Positions 28,061 to 40,099 of a stretch of 64,000 nucleotides of DNA are shown here, piece by piece. Made by a program: the position numbers and the translations under genes. Source of the DNA: Opitutaceae bacterium (lineage in GTDB: Bacteria; Verrucomicrobiota; Verrucomicrobiia; Opitutales; Opitutaceae); contig PLXS01000027.1 in NCBI GenBank assembly GCA_003151515.1, forward strand, positions 1 to 64,000. The letters are read 5' to 3'. A model generated the notes under the pieces. The model saw nothing but the letters and a program-made list of their open reading frames with translations, had not been told where the DNA came from and ran no database searches. Every line of letters begins with the position of its first letter. Position 1 is the first letter of the stretch.

Positions 28061-28366
28061 TTATGGGGATTCCGGGACGATCGCGCTGGCCATCGGGGCG
28101 ACCTCGAACCTGAAGCCAATCCCCGCCTTGACCACGGGGTCCCCAGCACAGATCGGCCCGGGATCCAAGCCATCCTTGAGCCGCAGCACGCAGAGCCCGT
28201 AGGGACCGGCCGCATCGAGGACGGGCCCGACGATCACCACCATCCCGTCGGCTACCAGCCTTCGCCAGTAGACCGAGTGCTCCTCCATGAGCGCGCGCTC
28301 CCTGGGCGACATGTCGGCGATGAAGGTCACCCGCGGCGGCATCAGCCTGACGACATGGTATTTCAT
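28061..28366 (-). CDS. YciI-family protein
   Basis: A 101-residue protein with the ferredoxin-like YciI fold: MKYHVVRLMPPRVTFIADMS, ERALMEEHSVYWRRLVADG (the His and Asp positions usual in the family), VVIVGPVLDAAGPYGLCVL and GDPVVKAGIGFRFEVAPM. YciI proteins are small cytosolic proteins of uncertain enzymatic role. The start is set at MKYHVV, matching family length. The gene is 70 bp downstream of a small membrane protein gene on the same strand. Confidence 0.8.
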   Translation of the reverse strand: MKYHVVRLMPPRVTFIADMSPRERALMEEHSVYWRRLVADGMVVIVGPVLDAAGPYGLCVLRLKDGLDPGPICAGDPVVKAGIGFRFEVAPMASAIVPESP

Positions 28367-28436
28367 CGGGAAGGGGGCGCGGCGAGCGCAGGCGCTCCAA
28401 CCGGTGGCGTGTAGGATCTCATTTCCTCTCCCGCGC

Positions 28437-29000
28437 TCAGATTGCCCCACTCCCGGGACTTGCCTGGCCCCGGGGATTGTCCCGGCTCCACAGCGACAGC
28501 ACCAAGCCTATGATGATCAGCGCAAGGAATCCGTACGGGACGGGGGATATCCCGGCATTCTCACCTCCCTGCCCCGCCGCCGCAATGGGCAGGAAATGAA
28601 GAACCAACCTTCTGGCCAAGTGCTCCAGCAGCAGCAACGCAAACATGAGGGGTATCAGGGTGCGATACCGGGCGAGCACCAGCAGACACACCAGGCATAT
28701 CATGAGATGGGACGCCCCCCAAAGCGCGAAGAGGGAAATCACGGACTGCGTGCCCGCAGGCGTGAAGGTGCTCATGGGGATCCCGTCACCCAACCTCGCC
28801 ATGGCGGAGCCGTTGAAAATGGCGTCCAGGCCGATGCCCACCTTCAGGAGGACGACCAGCGCGAAGAACCATGGCGCGAGCCTGTTTTCGCGGGACGACG
28901 CGTTGTCGGCGCGCTGGGGGAAAAGCCTCCTGAAAACGGAGGTTACCCCGGTGGCGGGCCCGGGCGCCGGGCCCGCAGGCCGGTTTGGCTCTTCCTTCAT
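28437..29000 (-). CDS. integral membrane protein, function unknown
   Basis: A 187-residue protein with about four hydrophobic helices: FFALVVLLKVGIGLDAIF, VISLFALWGASHLMICLVCL, TLIPLMFALLLLEHLARR and YGFLALIIIGLVLSLW. The N-terminal 45 residues are soluble and Pro/Arg-rich. Its ATG overlaps the RidA stop (ATGA), so it is coupled to that gene. No named family recognised, though the helix pattern resembles DoxX-like small membrane proteins. Confidence 0.75.
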   Translation of the reverse strand: MKEEPNRPAGPAPGPATGVTSVFRRLFPQRADNASSRENRLAPWFFALVVLLKVGIGLDAIFNGSAMARLGDGIPMSTFTPAGTQSVISLFALWGASHLMICLVCLLVLARYRTLIPLMFALLLLEHLARRLVLHFLPIAAAGQGGENAGISPVPYGFLALIIIGLVLSLWSRDNPRGQASPGSGAI

Positions 29001-29419
29001 CGCTTGGAAGGCAGGTGGGCGATGCATTCGAGCTCGACCCGGGCGCCAAGCGCCAGGCCGCTCGCGCCAAGCGCGCTTCGGGCGGGAAGGTTCGTGCGGA
29101 AGAACTCCCGGTAGACTTCATTGAAGGCCTTCCAATCGGCGATGTCCGCGAGGAAGATGGTGCATTTGACCACCGACTCGAGCGAGGCTCCGTGGCGCTC
29201 CAGTATCCCCCGCACGTTCTCGAGCGCCCGGCGGGACTCCGGCACGATCCCCCCCGGGGCGAGGGTCAGGGTGCCCGGAAGGTTGCCGATCTGCCCGGAC
29301 ACGTAGAGCACGTCGCCCAACTGGACGGCTTCCGAGAACGGAAGGGGCGCTCCCCCCCCTGTCGTCATTGGAAAGTATTTGGGGCCGTCGCCTGCTTCGC
29401 GAGGGTTGCTGGAGGGCAT
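28997..29419 (-). CDS. ridA: RidA/YjgF-family deaminase
   Basis: Members of the family hydrolyse reactive imines and enamines. The 140-residue protein shows the family core: GGAPLPFSEAVQLGDVLYVS, SGQIGNLPGTLTL, ALENVRGILERHGASLESVV, CTIFLADIADWKAFNEVY and the substrate-binding Arg in LPARSALGASGLALGARVE-like LPARSALGASGLALG. The C-terminal ELECIAHL is also typical. It overlaps the next membrane-protein gene by 4 bp. Substrate spectrum is inferred from family; some relatives act in specific catabolic pathways. Confidence 0.9.
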   Translation of the reverse strand: MPSSNPREAGDGPKYFPMTTGGGAPLPFSEAVQLGDVLYVSGQIGNLPGTLTLAPGGIVPESRRALENVRGILERHGASLESVVKCTIFLADIADWKAFNEVYREFFRTNLPARSALGASGLALGARVELECIAHLPSKR

Positions 29420-29522
29420 GGTGCTTTGGGCGGTGTTTCCCGAAGGCTAGAATGACCTTCTAAGGGATCGCCCCCGTCCGCAAGGCGGGTTTTCTCGGGC
29501 AGGCATCGGGCCTGTTGGCCAG

Positions 29523-29798
29523 TCAGGCGCCATCCGCATTGGTTTCGGCCGGTGCCGGGCGCGCAAAGGCGATCCGGCAGAAGAAGTCCGTGCCAAATAT
29601 CAGGATGAAGGCCACGCAGAGATGGAAAACGGCCCAGGGCAGATAGTGCCATTCGTGGCCCACCGGACCGCCAAGCTTGAAGTCGGCCCGTGCGATCAAG
29701 ACGTAAAGGAGATCGCTCATGCATAGAACCAACTCATAGACGCCGATGCCTTTGACGATGGCTCTGAAGACGGAGAACTCTGTTTCGGTGACCTTCAT
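29523..29798 (-). CDS. small membrane protein, two TM segments, unknown
   Basis: A 91-residue protein with helices near IVKGIGVYELVLCMSDLLYV and YLPWAVFHLCVAFILIFGTD. No family recognised. It lies alone on the minus strand between the small palindromic repeat near 29850 and ridA. The N-terminal MKVTETEFSVFRAIVKG is a plausible cytoplasmic amphipathic helix. Codon use is similar to neighbours. Confidence 0.6.
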   Translation of the reverse strand: MKVTETEFSVFRAIVKGIGVYELVLCMSDLLYVLIARADFKLGGPVGHEWHYLPWAVFHLCVAFILIFGTDFFCRIAFARPAPAETNADGA

Positions 29799-29845
29799 GA
29801 TTCCTTGGGGGTTCGGCCGACGATTGGATGATCTGCCCTAGCGAA

Positions 29846-29865
29846 GGCGCGACTCCCGCGCCGCA
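29846..29865. repeat. REP-like small palindromic repeat, copy A
   Basis: GGCGCGACTCCCGCGCCGCA contains 6-bp arms (GGCGCG/CGCGCC) around 5 nt. It matches copy B at 32011-32030 at 19 of 20 positions. Intergenic; may be a mobile or structural repeat. Confidence 0.5.
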
Positions 29866-29929
29866 ATGGACGTGAACGGGGAAAGCGCCGCGTCATGCGA
29901 CCGGGCGGACTCCGCTGCCCCGCCGCTCC

Positions 29930-30175
29930 TTATGGATGCCGTCCGCCAAGAAGACGAGCCGGCAGAAACAGGATGCCGCGCACCAGGGCCAGCAGCGCCT
30001 CCATAGCGATGGCCATCACCCGAAACGGGATCGAGAGCAGCCAGAGTATCGGCCAGACAACGAGGAGAAGGAGGGCGAGCGGCCAGCAGAGCACCAGCAG
30101 AATGACCCAGAGGAGGAAGGTAATGATAGTGCGCATGGGGAATTGGACGCCGGCTGCCTGTAGAACACGGCTCAT
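29930..30175 (-). CDS. small hydrophobic membrane protein, unknown
   Basis: An 81-residue protein that is almost wholly hydrophobic from residue 14: TIITFLLWVILLVLCWPLAL and LLLVVWPILWLLSIPFRVMA, then a third segment at LLALVRGILFLPARLLGG. The ATG overlaps the MOSC gene stop (ATGA), favouring this start over an internal MRTIITF. Similar short proteins of unknown role occur in many bacteria; no name can be given. Confidence 0.6.
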   Translation of the reverse strand: MSRVLQAAGVQFPMRTIITFLLWVILLVLCWPLALLLLVVWPILWLLSIPFRVMAIAMEALLALVRGILFLPARLLGGRHP

Positions 30176-30687
30176 GCCGAAAGGTTACAACGCGGGCCGC
30201 GCTCCGGATCAGCCGACTCGCCCGGTAGAACCTCAACGAGGGCATCACCCACCCGGATTTCACCCTCGGATAGGATCTGGGCTCGCAAACCGCCCTTATG
30301 CAGCAGTCCATGAAGGATTTCGGGAGACGTCTTCTTGGCCAGGTAATCGCACGGCTCACAGAGCCGTATGCCGCGGATCAGGACGGGGCCGACCCGGAAG
30401 TCGCGCCCCACAAGCGCATTCAGGTCTACGCCAACAGTCACAAGGTTGCGGCGCGCATCCCGTGCAGTGAAGGCGATCCCCGAGGTCGCGGCGAACAAGT
30501 CAACATGCTCCCTCTGTATCAGCGTGACCTCATAGTCGGGCTTCTGGGGATGGGGGGAGAAGGTCCCAATGCCGTTGAAATACCGGTCGCCCTCCAAGCC
30601 GCGCCCCGGGATCGCGCGGACACACTGCTGCGGCACCACCGGGTCGCCCGGGGCCGCCGCGATAAGGATGTCGGTCACCTTCGCCAC
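30172..30687 (-). CDS. MOSC-domain protein
   Basis: MOSC domains handle molybdenum cofactor sulfur. The 171-residue stand-alone protein has GRGLEGDRYFNGIGTFS, ARRNLVTVGVDLNALVGRDF and the conserved Cys in RGIRLCEPCDYLAKK, followed by HKGGLRAQILSEGEIRVGD. These cover the usual MOSC core. It could serve molybdoenzymes such as the xanthine dehydrogenase encoded 27 kb away, but no physical linkage shows this. It overlaps a small membrane protein gene by 4 bp. Confidence 0.85.
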   Translation of the reverse strand: MAKVTDILIAAAPGDPVVPQQCVRAIPGRGLEGDRYFNGIGTFSPHPQKPDYEVTLIQREHVDLFAATSGIAFTARDARRNLVTVGVDLNALVGRDFRVGPVLIRGIRLCEPCDYLAKKTSPEILHGLLHKGGLRAQILSEGEIRVGDALVEVLPGESADPERGPRCNLSA

Positions 30688-30788
30688 GCTCGCCTACCGG
30701 CGGGACGACCCCAGCAGGCAAAGCCGCGGCTGGCGCACCGCGGGCGCCGCGACCGGTCCAAGCGCGAGGTGCGGGGATTGCCTCGGCC

Positions 30789-31292
30789 TCATCTCTTCAA
30801 TTCCGCGGCTATGGCGGCCTTCAGCTCCCCGAAATCCTTCTCGTCAAATCCGACGCTCGCAAACTTGATGGTGCCGTCCCTCCCGACCACGTAGCATCTT
30901 GGAATAAACTTGGTGGCATACTGCGCGTAGATCTTCCGCTTGGGATCCGCAACGATAGCGAAGGTGAACCCCTTCGACGCCTTGAACTCGGCCAACTCCT
31001 GATTCTGGTGCTCCCGGCCAACGGCGAAGACCACAAGACCGTCGGATTTGTGCGCGAGCCAGATGTCGCGCTCCACGAGCGGCATCTCGGCCATGCAGGG
31101 CCCGCACCATGTCGCGAAGAAATCCAACAGGACAACCTTGCCCCTAAGGCCCTCGAGTGAGACGGCGGCCCCGTCGGTGCTGGTTGCATGAAACCCCGGG
31201 GCGACGTTTCCCACCCGCGCCACATCGCCTTCGAAGGCGTGGGTGATGGGCGCGCTGAGGGCGACGAGAGCCAGGGCGATGAATGGTTTCAT
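30789..31292 (-). CDS. TlpA/ResA-like thiol-disulfide oxidoreductase
   Basis: A 167-residue exported thioredoxin-fold protein. It has a signal peptide (IALALVALSAPITHAFEG), an AhpC/TSA-like start (APGFHATSTDGAAVSLEGLR), the active-site FFATWCGPCMAEM and a cis-Pro region at FIPRCYVVGRDG. The WCGPC motif and periplasmic export suggest a reductive role, for example in cytochrome c maturation or disulfide repair, but no such genes are adjacent. Start is the ATG before the signal peptide. Confidence 0.9.
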   Translation of the reverse strand: MKPFIALALVALSAPITHAFEGDVARVGNVAPGFHATSTDGAAVSLEGLRGKVVLLDFFATWCGPCMAEMPLVERDIWLAHKSDGLVVFAVGREHQNQELAEFKASKGFTFAIVADPKRKIYAQYATKFIPRCYVVGRDGTIKFASVGFDEKDFGELKAAIAAELKR

Positions 31293-31325
31293 GGGTGTTT
31301 TGCGGGGGGTTTAGACAACGCGTGC

Positions 31326-31973
31326 CTACGGGTGCGGCGCCGCCTTCCCCGCGAGAGGCGTCACCGAGGAAAGCGTCTGATTTGACGATTGGTTCGGCGC
31401 CAAAAGGGCCATTCGTCGGGTCAAATCCCTGTGCAGGCGCGCGTCGAACGGCAACATAGAATGGAGTAGAGCTGGAATGCAGACATTGTCACCAAAAGGC
31501 AAAATGGCGCTCGATGGGGGTCGAACCATGCCATCGAAAGGGGTCCAATAGGATGTCGTTGGCAATCCCTCTATGAAACGAGCGCCCCGGTCCAGTTTTC
31601 TCAAGAATTCACTTCCCTTGCGCATATCGCGAACACCACGACTGGGATAGAAATAGGCGCTGTAGGTTCCCCTGTGCGGTCCAGCAATAGAGAAAAACGC
31701 CCTAGCTCTCCCAATGCCGTCACCACTCTGGAGGTAATGACGAGCGACTAATGCACCCATACTAAATCCAACCACGACGAGGTCCCGCGTCGCAGGCACG
31801 GCATCACGAACAAATGCCGCCAAATGCGCAGACAATCTTTCGAGTCCGCCACGCCCGTCGTTCGGACGGAGGGGTGACAGGTGGCACGTATGGCCAGCCT
31901 GCGATAAACAACCCGCCAACCTTCGCATGATGGATGGCCCGTTTAGAAAGCCAGGAACAAGAAGAACGTCCAT
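31326..31973 (-). CDS. lipase-like alpha/beta hydrolase
   Basis: A 215-residue protein starting MDVLLVPGFLNGPSIMRRL. The nucleophile elbow is GFSMGA; an oxyanion-region His is absent but LVPGFLNG fits. FFSIAGPHRGTYSAYF follows the usual lipase strand, and the catalytic His may be in CIPALLHSMLPFDARLHRDL. The track start is 37 codons further upstream; the chosen ATG places the first beta strand at the N-terminus. GC content is lower than in neighbouring core genes. Substrate unknown. Confidence 0.75.
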   Translation of the reverse strand: MDVLLVPGFLNGPSIMRRLAGCLSQAGHTCHLSPLRPNDGRGGLERLSAHLAAFVRDAVPATRDLVVVGFSMGALVARHYLQSGDGIGRARAFFSIAGPHRGTYSAYFYPSRGVRDMRKGSEFLRKLDRGARFIEGLPTTSYWTPFDGMVRPPSSAILPFGDNVCIPALLHSMLPFDARLHRDLTRRMALLAPNQSSNQTLSSVTPLAGKAAPHP

Positions 31974-32010
31974 AAGACCGCCGAGCGTTGAGGTCATCCG
32001 CACCAACGGA

Positions 32011-32030
32011 GGCGCGGCTCCCGCGCCGCA
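32011..32030. repeat. REP-like small palindromic repeat, copy B
   Basis: GGCGCGGCTCCCGCGCCGCA contains a perfect 7-bp inverted repeat (GGCGCGG/CCGCGCC) with a 3-nt loop and is 19/20 identical to copy A. It lies between the lipase-like gene and the nucleotidyltransferase pair, in the otherwise gene-free 200 bp. Confidence 0.5.
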
Positions 32031-32170
32031 GGAGGCGTGATGGACGGGGGCGTCGGCTCCGACGATCGGTTCGGCATTCGCCACCCTTGCGATGTAAAGG
32101 TAAGCACTTCGCTAGATTACTCGGAGCTAGGCAGGCTCAGCTTGTGCGTCAACGCGAGTACGTCGCAGCA

Positions 32171-32872
32171 TCAAAGGCTAATATCTCGTTCCTTTTCAGG
32201 AGTTCTCTGTTGGGAGGGTTCATTCGTAAGTTTCTCCCACCAATCTGGGTCCATCGAATAAAAGGCCGAATTAGGTGAGGCACCTTTCGAACGATTCAAT
32301 TCAATCGCGCGGGAAAGACTCAACACAATGGGCTGCATCTTAACAAAGATCGCCTGTAGATCAGGCACCTCTAGCATCTGTGCGCGATTGAACGCCTCTT
32401 TCAGGGGAGTGCCGTTAATCGCGCCCTGCTCTAAAATGAACGCGATGTCTTTCAAATCCTCCTTATCGTTTCGCATCATCTTCGTCAAAACTAGATCAGC
32501 AGTAGATGGGCGATAAAGGCGCAGGAACTTGTAGTGCTCAGACGGAATCTTGACGACCTTCTCGAGCCAATCTGCGGTAAGCGCCACTTGCCGATCGGTA
32601 AACAGATGGGACACGTACAAACCAGAGGGCTCCAGTTGTTTGTTCGTCTTGTCAATCGCATCCCAAAATTGTGAATCGGCCTTAATTCTCGACATCTCGA
32701 TGGACGGAAGGATGGCATCCACGTCCTGGGTCGCGCCGAACCTTAGACCCTCATCTCCAAAACCCAGTGCCAGGGCGGCCCTCCCGAAGAGGACGATGCG
32801 GGTCTCCTTCTCCAGGAATGAATCTAAGGTCTTAAGGATGTGCTGCGGATTATTTACTGGCAATGCAGCCAC
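32171..32872 (-). CDS. DUF6036-like nucleotidyltransferase (possible toxin or defence component)
   Basis: A 233-residue protein from a GTG start with GGAGGG nine nt upstream. The nucleotidyltransferase core is visible: VLFGRAALALGFGDEGLRF, then TQDVDAILP (acid pair at residues 50-52). LYRPSTADLVLTKMMRNDKE then DLKDIAFILEQ is the Lys-and-Asp block common to AbiEii-like and DUF6036 proteins. It overlaps the end of the upstream 171-residue gene by 19 bp, so the pair is one unit. The gene is markedly AT-rich against the window. A toxin-antitoxin or phage-defence role is inference from the family resemblance; substrate unknown. The track start would add shadow sequence. Confidence 0.75.
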   Translation of the reverse strand: MAALPVNNPQHILKTLDSFLEKETRIVLFGRAALALGFGDEGLRFGATQDVDAILPSIEMSRIKADSQFWDAIDKTNKQLEPSGLYVSHLFTDRQVALTADWLEKVVKIPSEHYKFLRLYRPSTADLVLTKMMRNDKEDLKDIAFILEQGAINGTPLKEAFNRAQMLEVPDLQAIFVKMQPIVLSLSRAIELNRSKGASPNSAFYSMDPDWWEKLTNEPSQQRTPEKERDISL

Positions 32873-33369
32873 TGCACATTCCCTCCTCCGTTCCGCGTGA
32901 CGCCAGTTTGAGACACAAATCTGCTCCAATTCGGGAGCACTCCATCGGCAACCGCTTCCTGCTTCCCAAGCAGAATCTCCAAGCGCACCCAATAGCTCCT
33001 GTTCTCCACGTCGTGGGTATGGCCAGCCGTTGCGATATAGGACAATACCCTTCCGACCCTCTCGCGCCTGGCAACCCGCGCCAATTTCTCGACATCGCAT
33101 CGACTCGTCAATTGTGCGGCGCACCTAATCGCGATCGGTTCATATTCATTCTCACCGAGAAGCAGCAAAGCCACCAATTCCTCATTCAAGATCGCTTCAA
33201 ATCCCGGATCGCGTTCAGCGGGCGGAAACAATGACGCGTAATGGCGGCATCCTCGCGCAACAGCCAGTCGTATGAAATCGCCAACGGTGTTGAAGCCCAG
33301 ACGGTTAGCTCTTCGAAGCAAGGCGGAGGAATTCCGGATCTCCCCAAGTTCTTTTGCGAGCGTTGCCAT
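32854..33369 (-). CDS. hypothetical partner of the nucleotidyltransferase
   Basis: A 171-residue protein encoded just upstream of, and overlapping, the DUF6036-like gene. The N-terminus (MATLAKELGEIRNSSALLRR, ANRLGFNTVGDFIRLAVARG) looks helical and might bind DNA or protein. The remainder is predicted helical (AILNEELVALLLLGENEYEP, IRCAAQLTSRCDVEKLARVA). No named domain recognised. The first position, small size and overlap fit an antitoxin or regulator, but no motif proves this. AT-rich like its partner. Confidence 0.7.
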   Translation of the reverse strand: MATLAKELGEIRNSSALLRRANRLGFNTVGDFIRLAVARGCRHYASLFPPAERDPGFEAILNEELVALLLLGENEYEPIAIRCAAQLTSRCDVEKLARVARRERVGRVLSYIATAGHTHDVENRSYWVRLEILLGKQEAVADGVLPNWSRFVSQTGVTRNGGGNVQWLHCQ

Positions 33370-33696
33370 ATTACGGAATGAGCACGTGCAACCGAAAAGC
33401 TACTATTCAGATCGAGAACTGCAAGAGGTTCCCCAACGTCATCCGAGTCGAACGTTGCTCATGCCACTTCTAGCGGCACGGCCATTCATACGATCTTCTA
33501 TAGATCATTGCCTTATGGAGTTTATGGTCGCACTTAAGAGGCAGACGACAATTGGGATTCGGGTGACCTCAACTTGTGACCGGAAACCAGCCACGGTATA
33601 TTCTGAGCGCCATTATGCTCCCACCTTGAAAACCGAGCGCGCGATGAATCGGGCTGCCGCGGGACCTATATCGCAAAGTCCCGGGGGACAGGGGCC
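33370..33696. other. intergenic region, AT-rich, no gene seen
   Basis: About 330 bp between the start of the nucleotidyltransferase pair and the end of the GATase gene, both minus strand. A plus-strand ORF here (33272-33778) reads through antisense sequence and has no recognisable domain. The region presumably holds the promoter of the pair. No tRNA, terminator or clear repeat was recognised. Confidence 0.6.
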
Positions 33697-34398
33697 CTAC
33701 CCCGCCGACATGACGGCCGTCGCAAAGGCCAGCACGAGTGGGGGCACTTCACCCCTCAGCGCGGCGCGTTCCGGCTGAAACAGCACCCCGGCGAAGAACG
33801 GGTGCGATGCAAGCTCGGCGCCCCTGATCTCGCCGGCGTCATCCTTTGCGGTGAACCTGAGGCCGGCCTTCTCGAGCAAGGCCTGGTGCTCGCGGTTGAG
33901 CCCGTAATTGCACCGGTATCCCTCGGTCGCCACCGAGCCCCCGTAGGCTTTCGCGAGCAGGCTTCCCTCCTCGAATCGCACCGTGCCCGTCTTCTCAACC
34001 AGAGAGCACCTCAGCTTCGTGACCACCAACGAGCGTCCGGCAGGGTTTGTCTCGGCATGGTCGGCATCCGGCATTCCGGCCGCGGTGCGCGCAATCTCTA
34101 TGAGCGCGTGCTGGAAGCCGCCGCAGGTGCCAAGGAAAGGTCGGCCCGCGGTGCGCGCGAAGCGGACGGCGTCGATCGCGCCGGCCGTGTTCTCATAGGG
34201 GCTGGCCGGGACAAGCCACACGCCCGAGAAACGGGCGAGGTCGCCCGCCGCATCCGATATCGCCCGGGTCGCGACCCATTCCCACTCAAGGCCGGCGCCC
34301 AGGCGGTCGCGGCAGAGCCCCAGGGCGACCGGTATCGCCCGGTGGGCCGTGACCTTCGCGTCGTGGTCTCCGACAAGCGCAATCAGCCTGCGGCCCAT
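33697..34398 (-). CDS. CTP-synthase C-terminal-like glutamine amidotransferase
   Basis: A 233-residue stand-alone class-I GATase fold. The nucleophile Cys is in LGTCGGFQHALIE. Where CTP synthase has His-Pro-Glu, this protein has GVLFQPERAAL, so the usual catalytic His is Gln. It resembles the family annotated as CTP synthase C-terminal region-related (seleno)protein, in which some members have selenocysteine at the Cys; here it is ordinary Cys. Glutaminase activity is therefore doubtful and its function unknown. It overlaps the end of lnt by 16 bp and closes the secA-lnt operon. Confidence 0.8.
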   Translation of the reverse strand: MGRRLIALVGDHDAKVTAHRAIPVALGLCRDRLGAGLEWEWVATRAISDAAGDLARFSGVWLVPASPYENTAGAIDAVRFARTAGRPFLGTCGGFQHALIEIARTAAGMPDADHAETNPAGRSLVVTKLRCSLVEKTGTVRFEEGSLLAKAYGGSVATEGYRCNYGLNREHQALLEKAGLRFTAKDDAGEIRGAELASHPFFAGVLFQPERAALRGEVPPLVLAFATAVMSAG

Positions 34399-36048
34399 GG
34401 CGCCGCCCCCCTGCGCGAGGCCGCAGCGCCCCCGCCCACGGCGAGGATGCCCGCCCCCAGGAGGAGCAGACACGCGCTGACCGCGACAAACCAGTCGCCG
34501 TGCTCGACGTAGTAGCTGTAGCGCCCCACCCAGCGGCGGTCACGGGTTACGTCGGCTGTCTGGACGCCCCTGAAGTAGACGCTCCCGGAATCGTTAACCA
34601 TGACCTTGCGCATGGCGCCGAACTCGTCGATCCACCCGCTCCATCCCCCGTTGCCGCAACGCAGCACCGGGCGGCGATTCTCGACCGCGCGCAGGACGGA
34701 GTGGGCCGCGTGCTGGTAGGCCGCGGCCCCCTCGCCGTACCAGGCGTCGTTCGTGACGACGACCAGCGCGTCGGCGCCCTCGCGCACCTCCTCCCGCGAA
34801 AGCGCCGGGAAGAGGTCCTCGTAGCAGATGAGGACGCCCAAGGCGGCGGCGCCCCCGTTCAGTGTGACGACCAGCGGAGAGCTGTCGGTCCCCGCCGTGA
34901 AGTCGTCGCCGAGCGGCACGAACTTCCCGATCCATCCGAATATGGGCCGCAGCGGGATGTACTCGCCGAACTGCACCAGGCGGCGCTTCGAGTAATGGGC
35001 GGCCTGGACGCCGACCTGCGGGTCGACGACAAAGGCCGAGTTGAAGGCGCTCACGCGCCCGGGGCCTGCCTGCTCAACGGAGTCGGCGCCGACGAGCATC
35101 GGGGCCTTCAGGCGCGCGGAAAGCTGCTCGACGAACCTCCTCATCGACGGGTCGGCGTTGAGCGGGAACGGGGTCGTCGACTCGGGCCAGAGGACCAGGT
35201 CGGGATGCAGGTCGCGCGCCGAGAGCGTCGTGGTCCAGAGCGTCTGCATGATCTGCGTCTCCTTGGACGGGTCCCACTTGACGAGCGCGGGGATGTACGG
35301 CTGCACGAACGCCACCCTTGCGAAGGGCTCGGAATAGCGGCTGCGGTTGGTCGTCTCCTGGATGTGGACCGACAGGCACACGAGGATGAGGAAGAGACCG
35401 AGGAGGAGCTCGGGGCTCCGCCTTCGCAGTCCGACCTCGCCCTCGAGGAAGAGCCGGTGCACGAAGGCGGCGACCCCGATGTTGGCCGCGACAATGACAA
35501 AGGAGATGCCGGAGGCACCCGTGTATGCCGCGATCTGGAGCATGCTCGTCATCTCCCACTGGGTCGCGGCAAGCGGCATCCACGGGAAGCCCCCCAGGAG
35601 CCAGGTGCGGGTCCACTCGTCGACGACCCAGGCGCCCGCGAGGCCGAGCATCGCGAGCAGGCGCACCGGCGTCTGCCGGCCCAGCATGCGCGGCAGCGCC
35701 CACCAGGCCGCGAGGTACCAGACGCCCGTCCAGGCCCCGACCAGCGGCCCGACGACGAACAGGCCCACCCAGGTGACCGGGTGCAGCCAGCCCAGGTTGA
35801 TCGTCCAGGCGACGGCCTGGGCGGCGAAGAGCGTCCAGGCATAGACCTTCAGGCGCGGGCGCAGGTAGGCCCAGAAGAGGCCCGGCGCCAGGCAGGCGTA
35901 CGCCGCCTCCGGCGAATGCAGCGGCGGGAAGGCCGCGACCTGAAGGAAGGCGGCCATGGCGCCCACGATCACCGGGGCGGCCCAGGCGGAGTGCCGGTCC
36001 CAGAACGTGGGGACGGGTTCGTACGGGTCGGCGCTCAACAGTCGGCCC

Positions 36049-36056
<8 letters not shown>
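34383..36056 (-). CDS. lnt: apolipoprotein N-acyltransferase
   Basis: Adds the third acyl chain to lipoproteins at the inner membrane. The 557-residue protein has about six N-terminal membrane helices, then a nitrilase domain with the triad Glu in [11 protein letters not shown], Lys in [13 protein letters not shown] and Cys in [12 protein letters not shown] last helix follows ([18 protein letters not shown]). It starts at a GTG 4 bp after the secA stop; no better ATG is in range. Overlaps the downstream GATase gene by 16 bp. Presence indicates a diderm envelope. Confidence 0.93.
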
Positions 36057-39024
<2,968 letters not shown>

Positions 39025-39094
39025 TAAGACGACGACATTAGACCGTTGGCCGGCATTGGCAAACGACAAATGCCCGAGCGGGTCCCCGGGGGCG

Positions 39095-40021
<927 letters not shown>

Positions 40022-40099
40022 GTTTCCCCGATTTGAGCCCTAATGGCGCCCGGATGGCGAGCGCTTAAGCATGGCCGCCAAGCCCTTCCGAAAGGGGGC

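Noticed and set aside
29472-29497. plus-strand hairpin CCCGTCC-GCAA-GGCGGG followed by TTTTCT
   Set aside because: Looks terminator-like, but no plus-strand gene lies upstream for it to terminate; stem is bulged. Kept only as a note.
33272-33778. 168-codon plus-strand ORF over the AT-rich intergenic region
   Set aside because: Overlaps antisense to the hypothetical partner and the GATase gene end, with no domain, no ribosome site and mixed composition.
34080-34140. selenocysteine at the GATase nucleophile
   Set aside because: The codon in LGTCGGFQ is TGC on the minus strand, an ordinary cysteine.
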